From Betaproteobacteria bacterium RIFCSPLOWO2_02_FULL_62_17 (GTDB lineage Bacteria > Pseudomonadota > Gammaproteobacteria > Burkholderiales > SG8-39), in assembly GCA_001770355.1 (NCBI GenBank), contig MEQV01000252.1, positions 3,688 through 24,297 of the forward strand: DNA of 20,610 nucleotides. Direction: 5' to 3'. The notes beneath the pieces were generated by a model, which worked only from the letters and a program-made list of their open reading frames with translations, made no database searches and was not told where the DNA came from. Positions within the stretch are counted from its first letter, which is position 1. Each line of letters starts with the position of its first letter. This document shows, piece by piece, positions 12,935 through 19,993 of the stretch. A program made the translations under genes and the position numbers.

Positions 12935-14053
12935 TTAATTCCAGACTTCCGCGGCCACTTCGACAACGAGCGCGAGTTTCCTCCACTGCTCGTCTTCCGT
13001 CAGTGAATTGCCGTGCACGCTGCTGGCAAAACCGCATTGGCCGCTGATGGACAGGTTCTCCAGCGGCACGTATTTCGACGCTTCATCGATGCGCCGCTTG
13101 AGATCGTCCTTTTTCTCCAGCACCGGCGTCTTGGTGGATACCAGGCCCAGCACCACTTTCTTGCCTTTGGGAACAAAGCGCAAAGGCTCGAAGCCGCCGG
13201 CGCGTTCGGTGTCGTATTCGAGAAAATAAGCGTCCACCCTGGTGCGGTTGAACACCACCTCGGCCACCGGCTCGTAGCCGCCCTCGGCCATCCAGGTGCT
13301 TTTCCAGTTGCCGCGGCAGGTATGCATGGCAATGGTCATGCCGGGCGGGCGCCCGGCAATGGCGAGATTCAGCGCATCGGCGAGCAATTCCAGCATGGTG
13401 TCTGGATCGTCCCCGCGCGCAACTACGGAAGCACGAAAGCGCTGGTCGCAGAGGAACGCGTGGCTGGTGTCGTCGATCTGCAGATAGTTGCATCCGGCCG
13501 CATGCAGTAGCCCGATTTCCTCGGCGTAGGCGCGGCCGACATCGATCCAGAGCTGATCCAGATCCGGGTACGCCTCCTTGCTGATGGCGGCGCGGCCGCC
13601 GCGGTAATAGAGCATGGCCGGCGCGGGCAGGCAGTTCTTCGGGGTCACTTTGGCCACCGAGCGAAGAAACCGGAAGTCCTCGACCATGATCGGGCGCGCA
13701 TGATGCACCTTTCCAACCACGCGCGAAGTCAGGCGCACATCCGTGGAGCCCACGAAGGGCAGCGCGCCTGGATCTTCGCGCACTTCCACCCCGCCGAGCT
13801 TGCCCATGAAATCGTGATTCCACCAGGTGCGGCGGAATTCGCCGTCGGTAACCACCTGCAGGCCGACGCCCTCCTGTTTCGCCACCGCTTCGCGGATGCA
13901 CTCGTCCTCCACTTTGCGCAGGCCGGCGGCGTCGAGCGCGCCGCCGGCGGCCAGCGCACGCGCTTCCACAAGGCGTGCCGGCCGCAACAGACTGCCCACC
14001 ACTTCCGCCCGCATTGGAGCATTCAAAACGGGCGATTTCGATGGGGTGTTCAT
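12935..14053 (-). CDS. Short MetE-like (cobalamin-independent methionine synthase family) methyltransferase
   Basis: A 372-residue protein equivalent to the C-terminal catalytic barrel of MetE; full MetE is about twice as long. The N-terminal part has AEVVGSLLRPARL (16-28) and VVTDGEFRRTWW (67-78). The zinc site is readable: HTC (H244, C246), FLEYD (E279) and GQCGF (C340). Short MetE-like proteins have been linked to methyl or alkyl transfer to thiols, including methionine synthesis from simple methyl donors and epoxyalkane:CoM transfer. In this aromatic-acid neighbourhood it could accept a methyl group from a methoxylated or methylated substrate (inference). The ATG at 14053 has a GGAGGAG site; the open frame continues to 14155 but without a comparable site. 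It forms an operon with the LLM oxidoreductase and is divergent from the decarboxylase-family gene. Confidence 0.85.
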   Translation of the reverse strand: MNTPSKSPVLNAPMRAEVVGSLLRPARLVEARALAAGGALDAAGLRKVEDECIREAVAKQEGVGLQVVTDGEFRRTWWNHDFMGKLGGVEVREDPGALPFVGSTDVRLTSRVVGKVHHARPIMVEDFRFLRSVAKVTPKNCLPAPAMLYYRGGRAAISKEAYPDLDQLWIDVGRAYAEEIGLLHAAGCNYLQIDDTSHAFLCDQRFRASVVARGDDPDTMLELLADALNLAIAGRPPGMTIAMHTCRGNWKSTWMAEGGYEPVAEVVFNRTRVDAYFLEYDTERAGGFEPLRFVPKGKKVVLGLVSTKTPVLEKKDDLKRRIDEASKYVPLENLSISGQCGFASSVHGNSLTEDEQWRKLALVVEVAAEVWN

Positions 14054-14139
14054 TGTTTGCACTCCTCCATTAGAATCCGGCTTCGCCTGGTGGGATCGCG
14101 CCGGGAAATCTTGGGCGTTACTGGAACAATCCGCATAAC

Positions 14140-15120
14140 ATGAAAAAAATATCACTGACGCTGGCGGTGAGCGACGCCGACCACACCCGCGACGTCGTCA
14201 CCGGAAAAGTCCCGGTCGAGGGCGTTGAGCTTACCGCACTGGATCTGGTCCCCGAGGAGATTTTTTACCGTTTTACGATGTACCGCGAGTGGGACGTATC
14301 CGAGATGTCCATGGGCAAGATCGTCTCGATGCGCTCGCAAAACGATACCAGCATCACCGCCATCCCGGTGTTCGTGTCGCGCGTTTTCCGCCACTCAATG
14401 ATCTACGTGCGCGACGACGGAAAGATCGGACGGGCGGAGCAACTCAAAGGCAAGCGCATCGGCGTGCCTGAATGGGCGCAGACCGCCGGCATTTACGGAC
14501 GCGGCCTTCTCAGCCACACCGAGAAAGTGCCGCTCAATTCGGTCGAATGGGTGCAGGCGGGCGTCAACGAGCCCGGGCGCGTGGAAAAGGTGAAGCTGAA
14601 GCTTCCCAAGGGGATGAAATACCGCATCGACCGCGAGCACACGCTCTCCGAGCTGCTGCTGTCGGGGAAGATCGACGCCATCCTCTCGGCCCGCCAGCCC
14701 GACTCCTTCGGCAAGGGCGTGGTGCGCCTCTACCCCGACTACCAGGCAGCCGAGGAGGCGTATTACAAGGAAACCCACATCTACCCGATCATGCATGTCA
14801 TTTCGTTCAAGACCGAAATCCTGAAAAAGCACCCGTGGCTGGCGATGAATTTCTACAGCGCCTTCGAACAAGCCAAGCGCCGCTCCTACGCCAGGATGGG
14901 GGAGATCGGCGTGTCGCGCGTGCCGCTGCCCTGGCTGACAAATTATGGCAACCGCATGCGCGCGGTCTTTGGCGACGACTACCTGCCCTATGGCATCGAA
15001 CCGAACCGCACCACGCTGCAGGCCTTCGTCGATTACGCCTATGAGCAGGGCGTGTGCCATCGCAGGGTCAGCGTCGAAGAATTATTTGCTGAGTCCACAT
15101 TGACGACGCACAAGGTTTGA
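14140..15120 (+). CDS. 4,5-dihydroxyphthalate decarboxylase (Pht5) family protein
   Basis: A 326-residue protein with the periplasmic-binding-protein-like fold of the Pht5 decarboxylase family but no signal peptide, so it is cytosolic. Family segments are SLTLAVSDADHTRDVVTG at the N-terminus, YREWDVSEMSMGKIV (48-62), GKRIGVPEWAQTAGIYGRG (104-122), a central DREHTLSELLLSGKIDAI, YPIMHVISFKTEIL and the C-terminal DDYLPYGIEPNRTTLQAFVDYAYEQG. Pht5 removes a carboxyl group from 4,5-dihydroxyphthalate to give protocatechuate. The family is broad, so the substrate here should be read as an aromatic or related acid. The ATG at 14140 fits the family start but no ribosome site is visible before it. The flavin reductase gene follows by 15 bp. 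Confidence 0.82.
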   Translation: MKKISLTLAVSDADHTRDVVTGKVPVEGVELTALDLVPEEIFYRFTMYREWDVSEMSMGKIVSMRSQNDTSITAIPVFVSRVFRHSMIYVRDDGKIGRAEQLKGKRIGVPEWAQTAGIYGRGLLSHTEKVPLNSVEWVQAGVNEPGRVEKVKLKLPKGMKYRIDREHTLSELLLSGKIDAILSARQPDSFGKGVVRLYPDYQAAEEAYYKETHIYPIMHVISFKTEILKKHPWLAMNFYSAFEQAKRRSYARMGEIGVSRVPLPWLTNYGNRMRAVFGDDYLPYGIEPNRTTLQAFVDYAYEQGVCHRRVSVEELFAESTLTTHKV

Positions 15121-15135
15121 AAAGGATTCCAACCA

Positions 15136-15684
15136 ATGAGCGAAAAAGCCTCCGCCACCCCAAACCAATCCGAGTTTGATTCACGCGGATTCCGCAATGC
15201 GCTCGGGCGCTTCCCGACAGGTGTGGCCATCGTCACCACGCGAGACCCGCAGGGCAACATCCATGGTCTGACGGTCAACTCGTTTACTTCGGCGTCGCTG
15301 GAACCACCCCTCATCCTGTGGTCGCTGCGCAATGCGTCGCGCATGATGCCGGTGTTTCGCGTGGCGGAGAATTTCGCGGTCAACCTGCTGGCCGAGGAAC
15401 ACCTGGAGGAAGGGCGCCTGTTCGCGGTATCAGGGCCGCGGGTGTTTAACCCCGACAAATGGCTGGTCTCGAACGAGCATGGTCCGCTGTTAATCAACGC
15501 CGCCGCCACTTTCAATTGCCGCACCGCAAGCCGCGTGCCGGCCGGAGATCATGTGGTGTTTCTTGGAGAGGTACTGACATTCTCCTATTCAACAACCAGC
15601 CCGTTGCTGTTCCACGCGGGACGTTTTTTTGAGTCGGACGAGTTGCTGGGCGTTCGCGATAATGGGGTGGGAAACAACGGATAA
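15136..15684 (+). CDS. Flavin reductase (HpaC-like FMN-binding domain) protein
   Basis: A 182-residue flavin reductase domain. After a short leader, residues 17-50 read RGFRNALGRFPTGVAIVTT then GLTVNSFTSASLEPPLILW, the flavin-binding core of HpaC/ActVB-like reductases, with FRVAENFAVNLLAEEH and GDHVVFLGEVLTFSY further on. Such proteins use NAD(P)H to reduce free FMN or FAD for a separate monooxygenase. A plausible client is the luciferase-like enzyme at 11988-12914 (inference). It has an AAGGA ribosome site and is in one unit with the decarboxylase-family gene. It converges on the amidohydrolase gene, with a REP-like hairpin between them. Confidence 0.92.
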   Translation: MSEKASATPNQSEFDSRGFRNALGRFPTGVAIVTTRDPQGNIHGLTVNSFTSASLEPPLILWSLRNASRMMPVFRVAENFAVNLLAEEHLEEGRLFAVSGPRVFNPDKWLVSNEHGPLLINAAATFNCRTASRVPAGDHVVFLGEVLTFSYSTTSPLLFHAGRFFESDELLGVRDNGVGNNG

Positions 15685-15721
15685 AAAACGCAATCCAGGG
15701 CATGACATATGTGGGGAAAAT

Positions 15722-15766
15722 CGGGGACGTACCACAGTTTTCGCCGGAAACCGTGGTACGTCCCCG
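15722..15766. repeat. REP-like inverted repeat / bidirectional hairpin
   Basis: CGGGGACGTACCAC (15722-15735) pairs perfectly with GTGGTACGTCCCCG (15753-15766). The 17-base loop has an inner GTTT/AAAC pairing (15737-15740 with 15748-15751). It sits between two convergent genes and resembles the GGGGAC-x-ACCACGGTTT repetitive extragenic palindromes seen in many betaproteobacterial genomes, which are moved by RAYT transposases. It may also terminate both transcripts: a short TTGTTTT follows on the plus strand. Only one copy is in the window. Confidence 0.7.
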
Positions 15767-15772
15767 GTTGTT

Positions 15773-16747
15773 TTACATCCGCAGAATCCGCTCCGCGTTG
15801 CCATGCGCGATTTTTTCGCGGTCGGCGTCGCTGATGGAGATCTTCTTCAGGAACTCGACACCCGTGGTATTGGGCTCGTAGGGCCAGTCGATGGCGAACA
15901 GGATCTTGTCCACGCCCAGCGCCAGTAGCGTGCACACAAACGCCGGCTCGTACCAGTTGCCGCTGGTGGTGACCAGCATGTTGTCGCGCAAATATTCAAG
16001 CGGGGTCTTTTTCAGCCCACGACGGGCCGCCGCCTGATAGGTGTGGTCGTTGAGGCGGTGCATGGCGAAGGGCAGACCTTCGCCAAGGTGCCCCAGGATG
16101 AATTGCAGCTTCGGATAGGTATCGAACGCGCCGGAGAACACGATGCGCAGGAAATGGATGCTGGTATCCACCGCGAATCCCCAGCCCGCGCGCGCCAGCT
16201 CCTCGTAACCCCCGAAATAGGCTTTTATTGAGTCCGGGTGCGGGTAAGTCGGGTGCAGGTAGATGGGCACATCCAGCTTTTGCGCGACTTCGAAGATGCC
16301 CCAGTACTTTTTGTCATCGAGAAAGCTGCCCTGGGTGTGGCCGTGGATCATGGTGCCCTTGAACCCCAGCTGCTTCACGCAGCGCTCCAGTTCGCGCGCC
16401 GCGGCTTCGGGATCGGCGGTGGGCAGCGCCGCAAATCCCTCGAAGCGGCCGGGATGCTTCCGCATGGCTTCATAGAGCTTGTCGTTGGCGTCGCGCGCCA
16501 TGGGAATCGCGGTCGCGGCATCGAAACCCTGCGTACCCGGCGAACCGAACGACAACACCTGCACGTCGACCCCGACCGCATCCATGTAGCGCAGGCGCAT
16601 CTCGCCAATATCGGCGTTTTGCTCGCTGATGTCGTGGCCGATCTGCTTGCTGCGCGAGGTGAGATAGAAATTGCGAAACTCGTTGGCCGAGACCTTCTCC
16701 TTGTACATCTGCGTGATGAAATGTTCCTCGATGGCGATCAGTTTCAT
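15773..16747 (-). CDS. ACMSD/gamma-resorcylate decarboxylase-type amidohydrolase
   Basis: A 324-residue metal-dependent TIM-barrel protein of the ACMSD branch of amidohydrolases. It opens MKLIAIEEHF, with E7 and H9 matching the E-x-H metal ligands of gamma-resorcylate decarboxylase rather than the H-x-H of hydrolases. The other ligands or catalytic residues are H165 (YLHPTYP), H220 and E223 (LGHLGEG) and D287 (AIDWPYE). The MDAVGVDVQVLSFGSPGTQG segment is typical. Such enzymes reversibly decarboxylate hydroxybenzoates or related acids in the cytosol. Here it probably acts next to the ring-hydroxylating oxygenase products (inference). ATG 16747 has an AAGGA site six bases upstream and matches the family N-terminus; a GTG at 16762 is the alternative. 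It is divergent from the MFS gene. Confidence 0.9.
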   Translation of the reverse strand: MKLIAIEEHFITQMYKEKVSANEFRNFYLTSRSKQIGHDISEQNADIGEMRLRYMDAVGVDVQVLSFGSPGTQGFDAATAIPMARDANDKLYEAMRKHPGRFEGFAALPTADPEAAARELERCVKQLGFKGTMIHGHTQGSFLDDKKYWGIFEVAQKLDVPIYLHPTYPHPDSIKAYFGGYEELARAGWGFAVDTSIHFLRIVFSGAFDTYPKLQFILGHLGEGLPFAMHRLNDHTYQAAARRGLKKTPLEYLRDNMLVTTSGNWYEPAFVCTLLALGVDKILFAIDWPYEPNTTGVEFLKKISISDADREKIAHGNAERILRM

Positions 16748-16922
16748 GCTTGGTCCTTGCACCTGTTAGTGGAGATCCGGCGGTTCGCCGATACTTATTT
16801 AAGCCTCTGCCGTTCAGAGGCCAAGGTCGGGCTGCATCCACGTGTCAACCCGTTTCCTGCGGCGGATTATCGCCCAAGCACGAAGCACCGGGTATCAAAG
16901 CAGTTATCATCGGCCGTCAATC
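16748..16922. promoter_or_regulatory. Divergent intergenic region with two small hairpins
   Basis: This 175-bp gap separates the amidohydrolase and MFS genes and must hold promoters for both. I find no convincing -35/-10 pair. Two perfect small inverted repeats are present: CGGCG-GTT-CGCCG (16778-16790) and GCCTCTG-CCGTT-CAGAGGC (16803-16821). Both lie closer to the amidohydrolase gene. Their role is unknown. Confidence 0.35.
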
Positions 16923-18128
16923 ATGAACTCAGAAAAGGCACGGCAATTGGCCGAAACCGAAGGCGGCCTCTCACGCGGCCTGATGATGCTGCTCGCCAGC
17001 ACCGGCTTCGCGGTGGGAGGCGTGATGCACGTGCATTCGCCGGTACTTGGCGCGATGGCGCAGGAATTCGGCGTGGATACTTCGCTCATCGGCTGGGTGG
17101 CGACGCTGACCTTTGCCGGTTATTTTGCCGGCCTGCTTTTTATCGTGCCGATCGGCGACCGCGTCGACAAACGGCGTCTGATCCTCGCGCAACTGGGCGT
17201 GCTGATCGCCGCGAACCTGGTGCTCGCGACCGCCTCGTCCCTGGGCGTCATGATCGCCGGCAGTTTCGTGCTGGGCGCCTGTGTCTGCCTCACCCAGAAT
17301 CTGGTGCCGATCGCCGTGGGCCTCTCCCGTCCCGACGAACGCGGTCGAGTGGTGGGAACGGTGCTGATGGCCATGTTCCTGGGATTTCTGTTCAATCGCC
17401 TGGCCAGCGGACTGATCGGCGCTTACTTCGGATGGCGCTGGAGCTTTGCGTTCGCCGCGATCGTGCTCAGCGTCCTGGCATGTGCCTTGTTGCTGCGCCT
17501 GCCCAGCGTCGCCCCGACCACCAGGATCGGCTACGGGTCGCTGCTGCTTTCGATCTGGCCGCTGTTGCGCGCCAACCGCAATCTGCGACTGACCTCGGCA
17601 ACGCAATTCTTTCTTGCCATCGGCTACGGCGGATTCTGGGCGACCCTGGCACCAATGCTTTTGCTGCTGCACGGCATGGGCCCGGCAGAGGCCGGGCTGA
17701 TGGCGATCCCCGGCGCCGCGGGCGTGTTCATCTCGCGCGCGGCCGGGCGCTGGATGGACAAAAGCGGCGCGCTCCCGGTGGTGGTGACATCGATCTTCGT
17801 ATACATCGCGTCGCTGGCGATCCTTGGATTTGCCGCCTGGTGGATAGGCGCCATCATCATCGGCGCGGCGGTGATGGACTGCGGCCAGCGCGGCGCCATC
17901 GTCGCCAACCAGACGCTGGTGGCCGGCGTCGATGCCGATGCACGCAACCGCAGCAACACCATCTTCGGCGCCCACTACTGGGGCGGGAATACCACGGGCG
18001 CATTCCTCGCCAGCATGGCACTGGCGTATTCAGGGTGGATCTCGGTTTGCCTGATTTTCTTTGGCGGAGCGCTGGTAGCGCTGGCGCTGCAGTGGCGCCT
18101 GGCCGCCACTACAGCGGCGCGGCGATGA
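16923..18128 (+). CDS. MFS transporter, 12 transmembrane segments
   Basis: A 401-residue inner-membrane carrier with alternating hydrophobic segments consistent with twelve helices. The MFS signature between helices 2 and 3 reads IGDRVDKRRLIL, and the equivalent between helices 8 and 9 is RAAGRWMDKSGALPVV. The N-terminal half has VGWVA-like motif IGWVATLTFAGYFAGLL. Such proteins use proton gradients to import or export small molecules. Position between a decarboxylase and an oxygenase suggests uptake of the aromatic acid or efflux of a product (inference). ATG 16923 is preferred because the hydrophilic leader then has family length; a GTG at 16842 is in frame. The ribosome site is weak. The last 20 bases overlap the end of the oxygenase small-subunit gene on the other strand. 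Confidence 0.88.
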   Translation: MNSEKARQLAETEGGLSRGLMMLLASTGFAVGGVMHVHSPVLGAMAQEFGVDTSLIGWVATLTFAGYFAGLLFIVPIGDRVDKRRLILAQLGVLIAANLVLATASSLGVMIAGSFVLGACVCLTQNLVPIAVGLSRPDERGRVVGTVLMAMFLGFLFNRLASGLIGAYFGWRWSFAFAAIVLSVLACALLLRLPSVAPTTRIGYGSLLLSIWPLLRANRNLRLTSATQFFLAIGYGGFWATLAPMLLLLHGMGPAEAGLMAIPGAAGVFISRAAGRWMDKSGALPVVVTSIFVYIASLAILGFAAWWIGAIIIGAAVMDCGQRGAIVANQTLVAGVDADARNRSNTIFGAHYWGGNTTGAFLASMALAYSGWISVCLIFFGGALVALALQWRLAATTAARR

Positions 18129-18618
18129 GAATATCGATGCGAGTGGAATCGGTGAGGACAAGTTTCTCGCGAAACAACGCGCGCTCGCTCTCGAACACCA
18201 CCTCGTCGACATATTTGCCGGCGGCAAATAAAGACATGGCGCCGTCCTGGGTGGTTCGAATCACGGTAAAGGGCGTTTCGGCGCGGCAGCCCGCGGCGTT
18301 GCACTCGAGCACCCGCGTGCCGCCGATGAGGTGCCGGTACTGTTGCGATTCATAGATGGCGGTTTCGCGCAAGCAAAGGATGCGGTCGGCGAGCATGCCG
18401 CGGCTCTCGCACAGATAGAAGCCTGAGACGTAGCCGCGCTCGTGGCTCTCTTTCGGAATGATGAGGTAGCGGCATTCCTCGGTGAACATCGCGGGCCATT
18501 CTTCGTAACGGCCATCGTCGATGCAGGCGGCGTACTCGTGCAAAAGTTCTTCAACGCGCAGACGCGCTTCGGTCTTGTCGATAGCCTTGGTCGCGGCCGC
18601 CGTCTTTCGTGTCGCCAT
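18109..18618 (-). CDS. Aromatic ring-hydroxylating oxygenase, small (beta) subunit
   Basis: A 169-residue protein with the SnoaL/NTF2-like fold of ring-hydroxylating oxygenase beta subunits. It shows the conserved helix RVEELLHEYAACIDDGRYEEW then FTEECRYLIIP, the segment DRILCLRETAIYE, RHLIGGTRVLE and the closing strand FREKLVLTDSTRIDILIAAPL. Beta subunits have no cofactor and stabilise the alpha3-beta3 hexamer. It starts two bases after the alpha-subunit stop, so the pair is one transcription unit. An 18-residue Ala/Lys/Thr-rich leader precedes the domain. Confidence 0.9.
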   Translation of the reverse strand: MATRKTAAATKAIDKTEARLRVEELLHEYAACIDDGRYEEWPAMFTEECRYLIIPKESHERGYVSGFYLCESRGMLADRILCLRETAIYESQQYRHLIGGTRVLECNAAGCRAETPFTVIRTTQDGAMSLFAAGKYVDEVVFESERALFREKLVLTDSTRIDILIAAPL

Positions 18619-18620
18619 TT

Positions 18621-19862
18621 TCAGAAGCCCATGACTTCGCGGTAACCCTTCCAGAAGCCACGAATAGTCGATTCTGTGACCCGGTCCTCACTTGACGCGA
18701 TCGAACTGCCTCCCAATTCCACCACAGCCATCGCATCCGGCCTGCCCCCTTGAATTCCCCGCTGCACGAAGTTGGTGACCGCGCCATCCTCCAGCGAGAT
18801 GAAACCCGCCGGCCCGATCAGATTGGCCTGGCGGGCGCGGATCCTCGTCTGCCAGGGTTCGTCGTCCTCGTAGCCGAGCAGCGTCCAGAACCATTCGCTT
18901 TCGTGCGGGCCGCGCGGCACGATGTGGCGCACGCCCAGGCAATTGGAGATCTGCTGAAAGGTAACCGTCGGAAATACCGTCTGCACCATGTTGGTGATGC
19001 CATCGGGAAACTCCGGCCACTCCTCGAGTATCTTCGGGTCGTTGAGCTTCAGGTGCGATTTCATGTTCGGCAGCTTGTTGCCTTCGTACTCGGAGCCGCG
19101 GATGTCGTCGGTGCCGCGCTTGGTATAGACGATGTGGTGCCAGCCCGAATCGTCGAGCAGCGCCTCGCCTTTCATGGTCTGACGCGACAGGCCGAATGAC
19201 CCGAAGAACAGATGCAGAATCGAGGCGTGGTAGGGATCGCGCACATTCTCCATCACCAGTTTCCAGTTGTTTTTCAGGTACTGGCTGTGCGCGCCGATCA
19301 CCTTCATCGGGCGGCTGTAGGCACGCTTGAGATAGGCGCTCATCACCGGCCCCAGATACTGCTCGAGCGGCGGCGTCGCCTCCGAGAAAGTGCCGAAGTG
19401 AATGCCATTGAAGCTTGTCACGCGCAGCCGCTCCAGACCGTGTTTTGCGTTGTCGAAATCCGCCGGCATGCCGCCCTTGCCGCGCACCCCGCGCTTGAAG
19501 GCCACGCTGGTGAGATCCCCGCGCAGGTTGTAGGACCAGTTGTGATAAACGCAGGAGAACTGTTCGCGGTTGCCGCGCTTGTCTATGCACACCAGTGAAC
19601 CGCGGTGGGCGCAGCGGTTGACCATGGCGTGCACCTCGCCGTTCTCGTCGCGGCACAGGATGACCGGCGTCGCGCCGACGAAATTGAGCTTGTAATCGCC
19701 GGGCTGGGGAATCTCGCAATCCAGGCCCAGGTAGTTCCAGGTGGGGCCGCGAAACAACAGCGACTGCTCGCGTTCATGAATTTGCGGATCGTCGTAGAGG
19801 CGATAGGGGACGCGCGTGACGCCCTGTGCCGGCCAGGTAAGCGCTGGTGATCCGTTGAGCAT
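18621..19862 (-). CDS. Rieske non-heme iron ring-hydroxylating oxygenase, large (alpha) subunit
   Basis: A 413-residue catalytic subunit. The Rieske [2Fe-2S] ligands are C84 and H86 (NRCAHRGS) and C104 and H107 (SCVYHNW). The mononuclear iron site is visible as H212 and H217 (DPYHASILH) with the bridging D209; D359 (LEDG) fits the third ligand. The opening WPAQGVTRVPYRLYDD and FRGPTWNYLGLDCEI match the benzoate/salicylate-type group that includes NagG, so an aromatic carboxylate is the likely substrate (inference). Dioxygenation or monohydroxylation cannot be told apart. No ferredoxin or reductase gene is in the window. ATG 19862 fits the family start; the frame stays open to 19940. No good ribosome site is seen at either. 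Confidence 0.93.
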   Translation of the reverse strand: MLNGSPALTWPAQGVTRVPYRLYDDPQIHEREQSLLFRGPTWNYLGLDCEIPQPGDYKLNFVGATPVILCRDENGEVHAMVNRCAHRGSLVCIDKRGNREQFSCVYHNWSYNLRGDLTSVAFKRGVRGKGGMPADFDNAKHGLERLRVTSFNGIHFGTFSEATPPLEQYLGPVMSAYLKRAYSRPMKVIGAHSQYLKNNWKLVMENVRDPYHASILHLFFGSFGLSRQTMKGEALLDDSGWHHIVYTKRGTDDIRGSEYEGNKLPNMKSHLKLNDPKILEEWPEFPDGITNMVQTVFPTVTFQQISNCLGVRHIVPRGPHESEWFWTLLGYEDDEPWQTRIRARQANLIGPAGFISLEDGAVTNFVQRGIQGGRPDAMAVVELGGSSIASSEDRVTESTIRGFWKGYREVMGF

Positions 19863-19993
19863 GGAAATTGGAGTTAATCCGGTGAACGCGGGACAGGCGC
19901 GCATTCTAGCCGAGGCCGTGACTAGTCCGTAGGTTATCATTCGGCCCTTTCGGCGCGACCGCGGCGCGCTTTAACCCCACTCAGAGCACAGAT

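Noticed and set aside
14110..14138. Promoter-like TTGGGC-17-CATAAC before the decarboxylase-family gene
   Set aside because: The -10 would touch the start codon, placing transcription inside the gene.
14140..15120. Reading the Pht5-family protein as a transport receptor
   Set aside because: It has the binding-protein fold but no signal peptide and carries segments of the decarboxylase family.
16238..18355. Plus-strand open frame of 705 codons
   Set aside because: It crosses three real genes in the wrong frame or strand; a GC-rich artefact.
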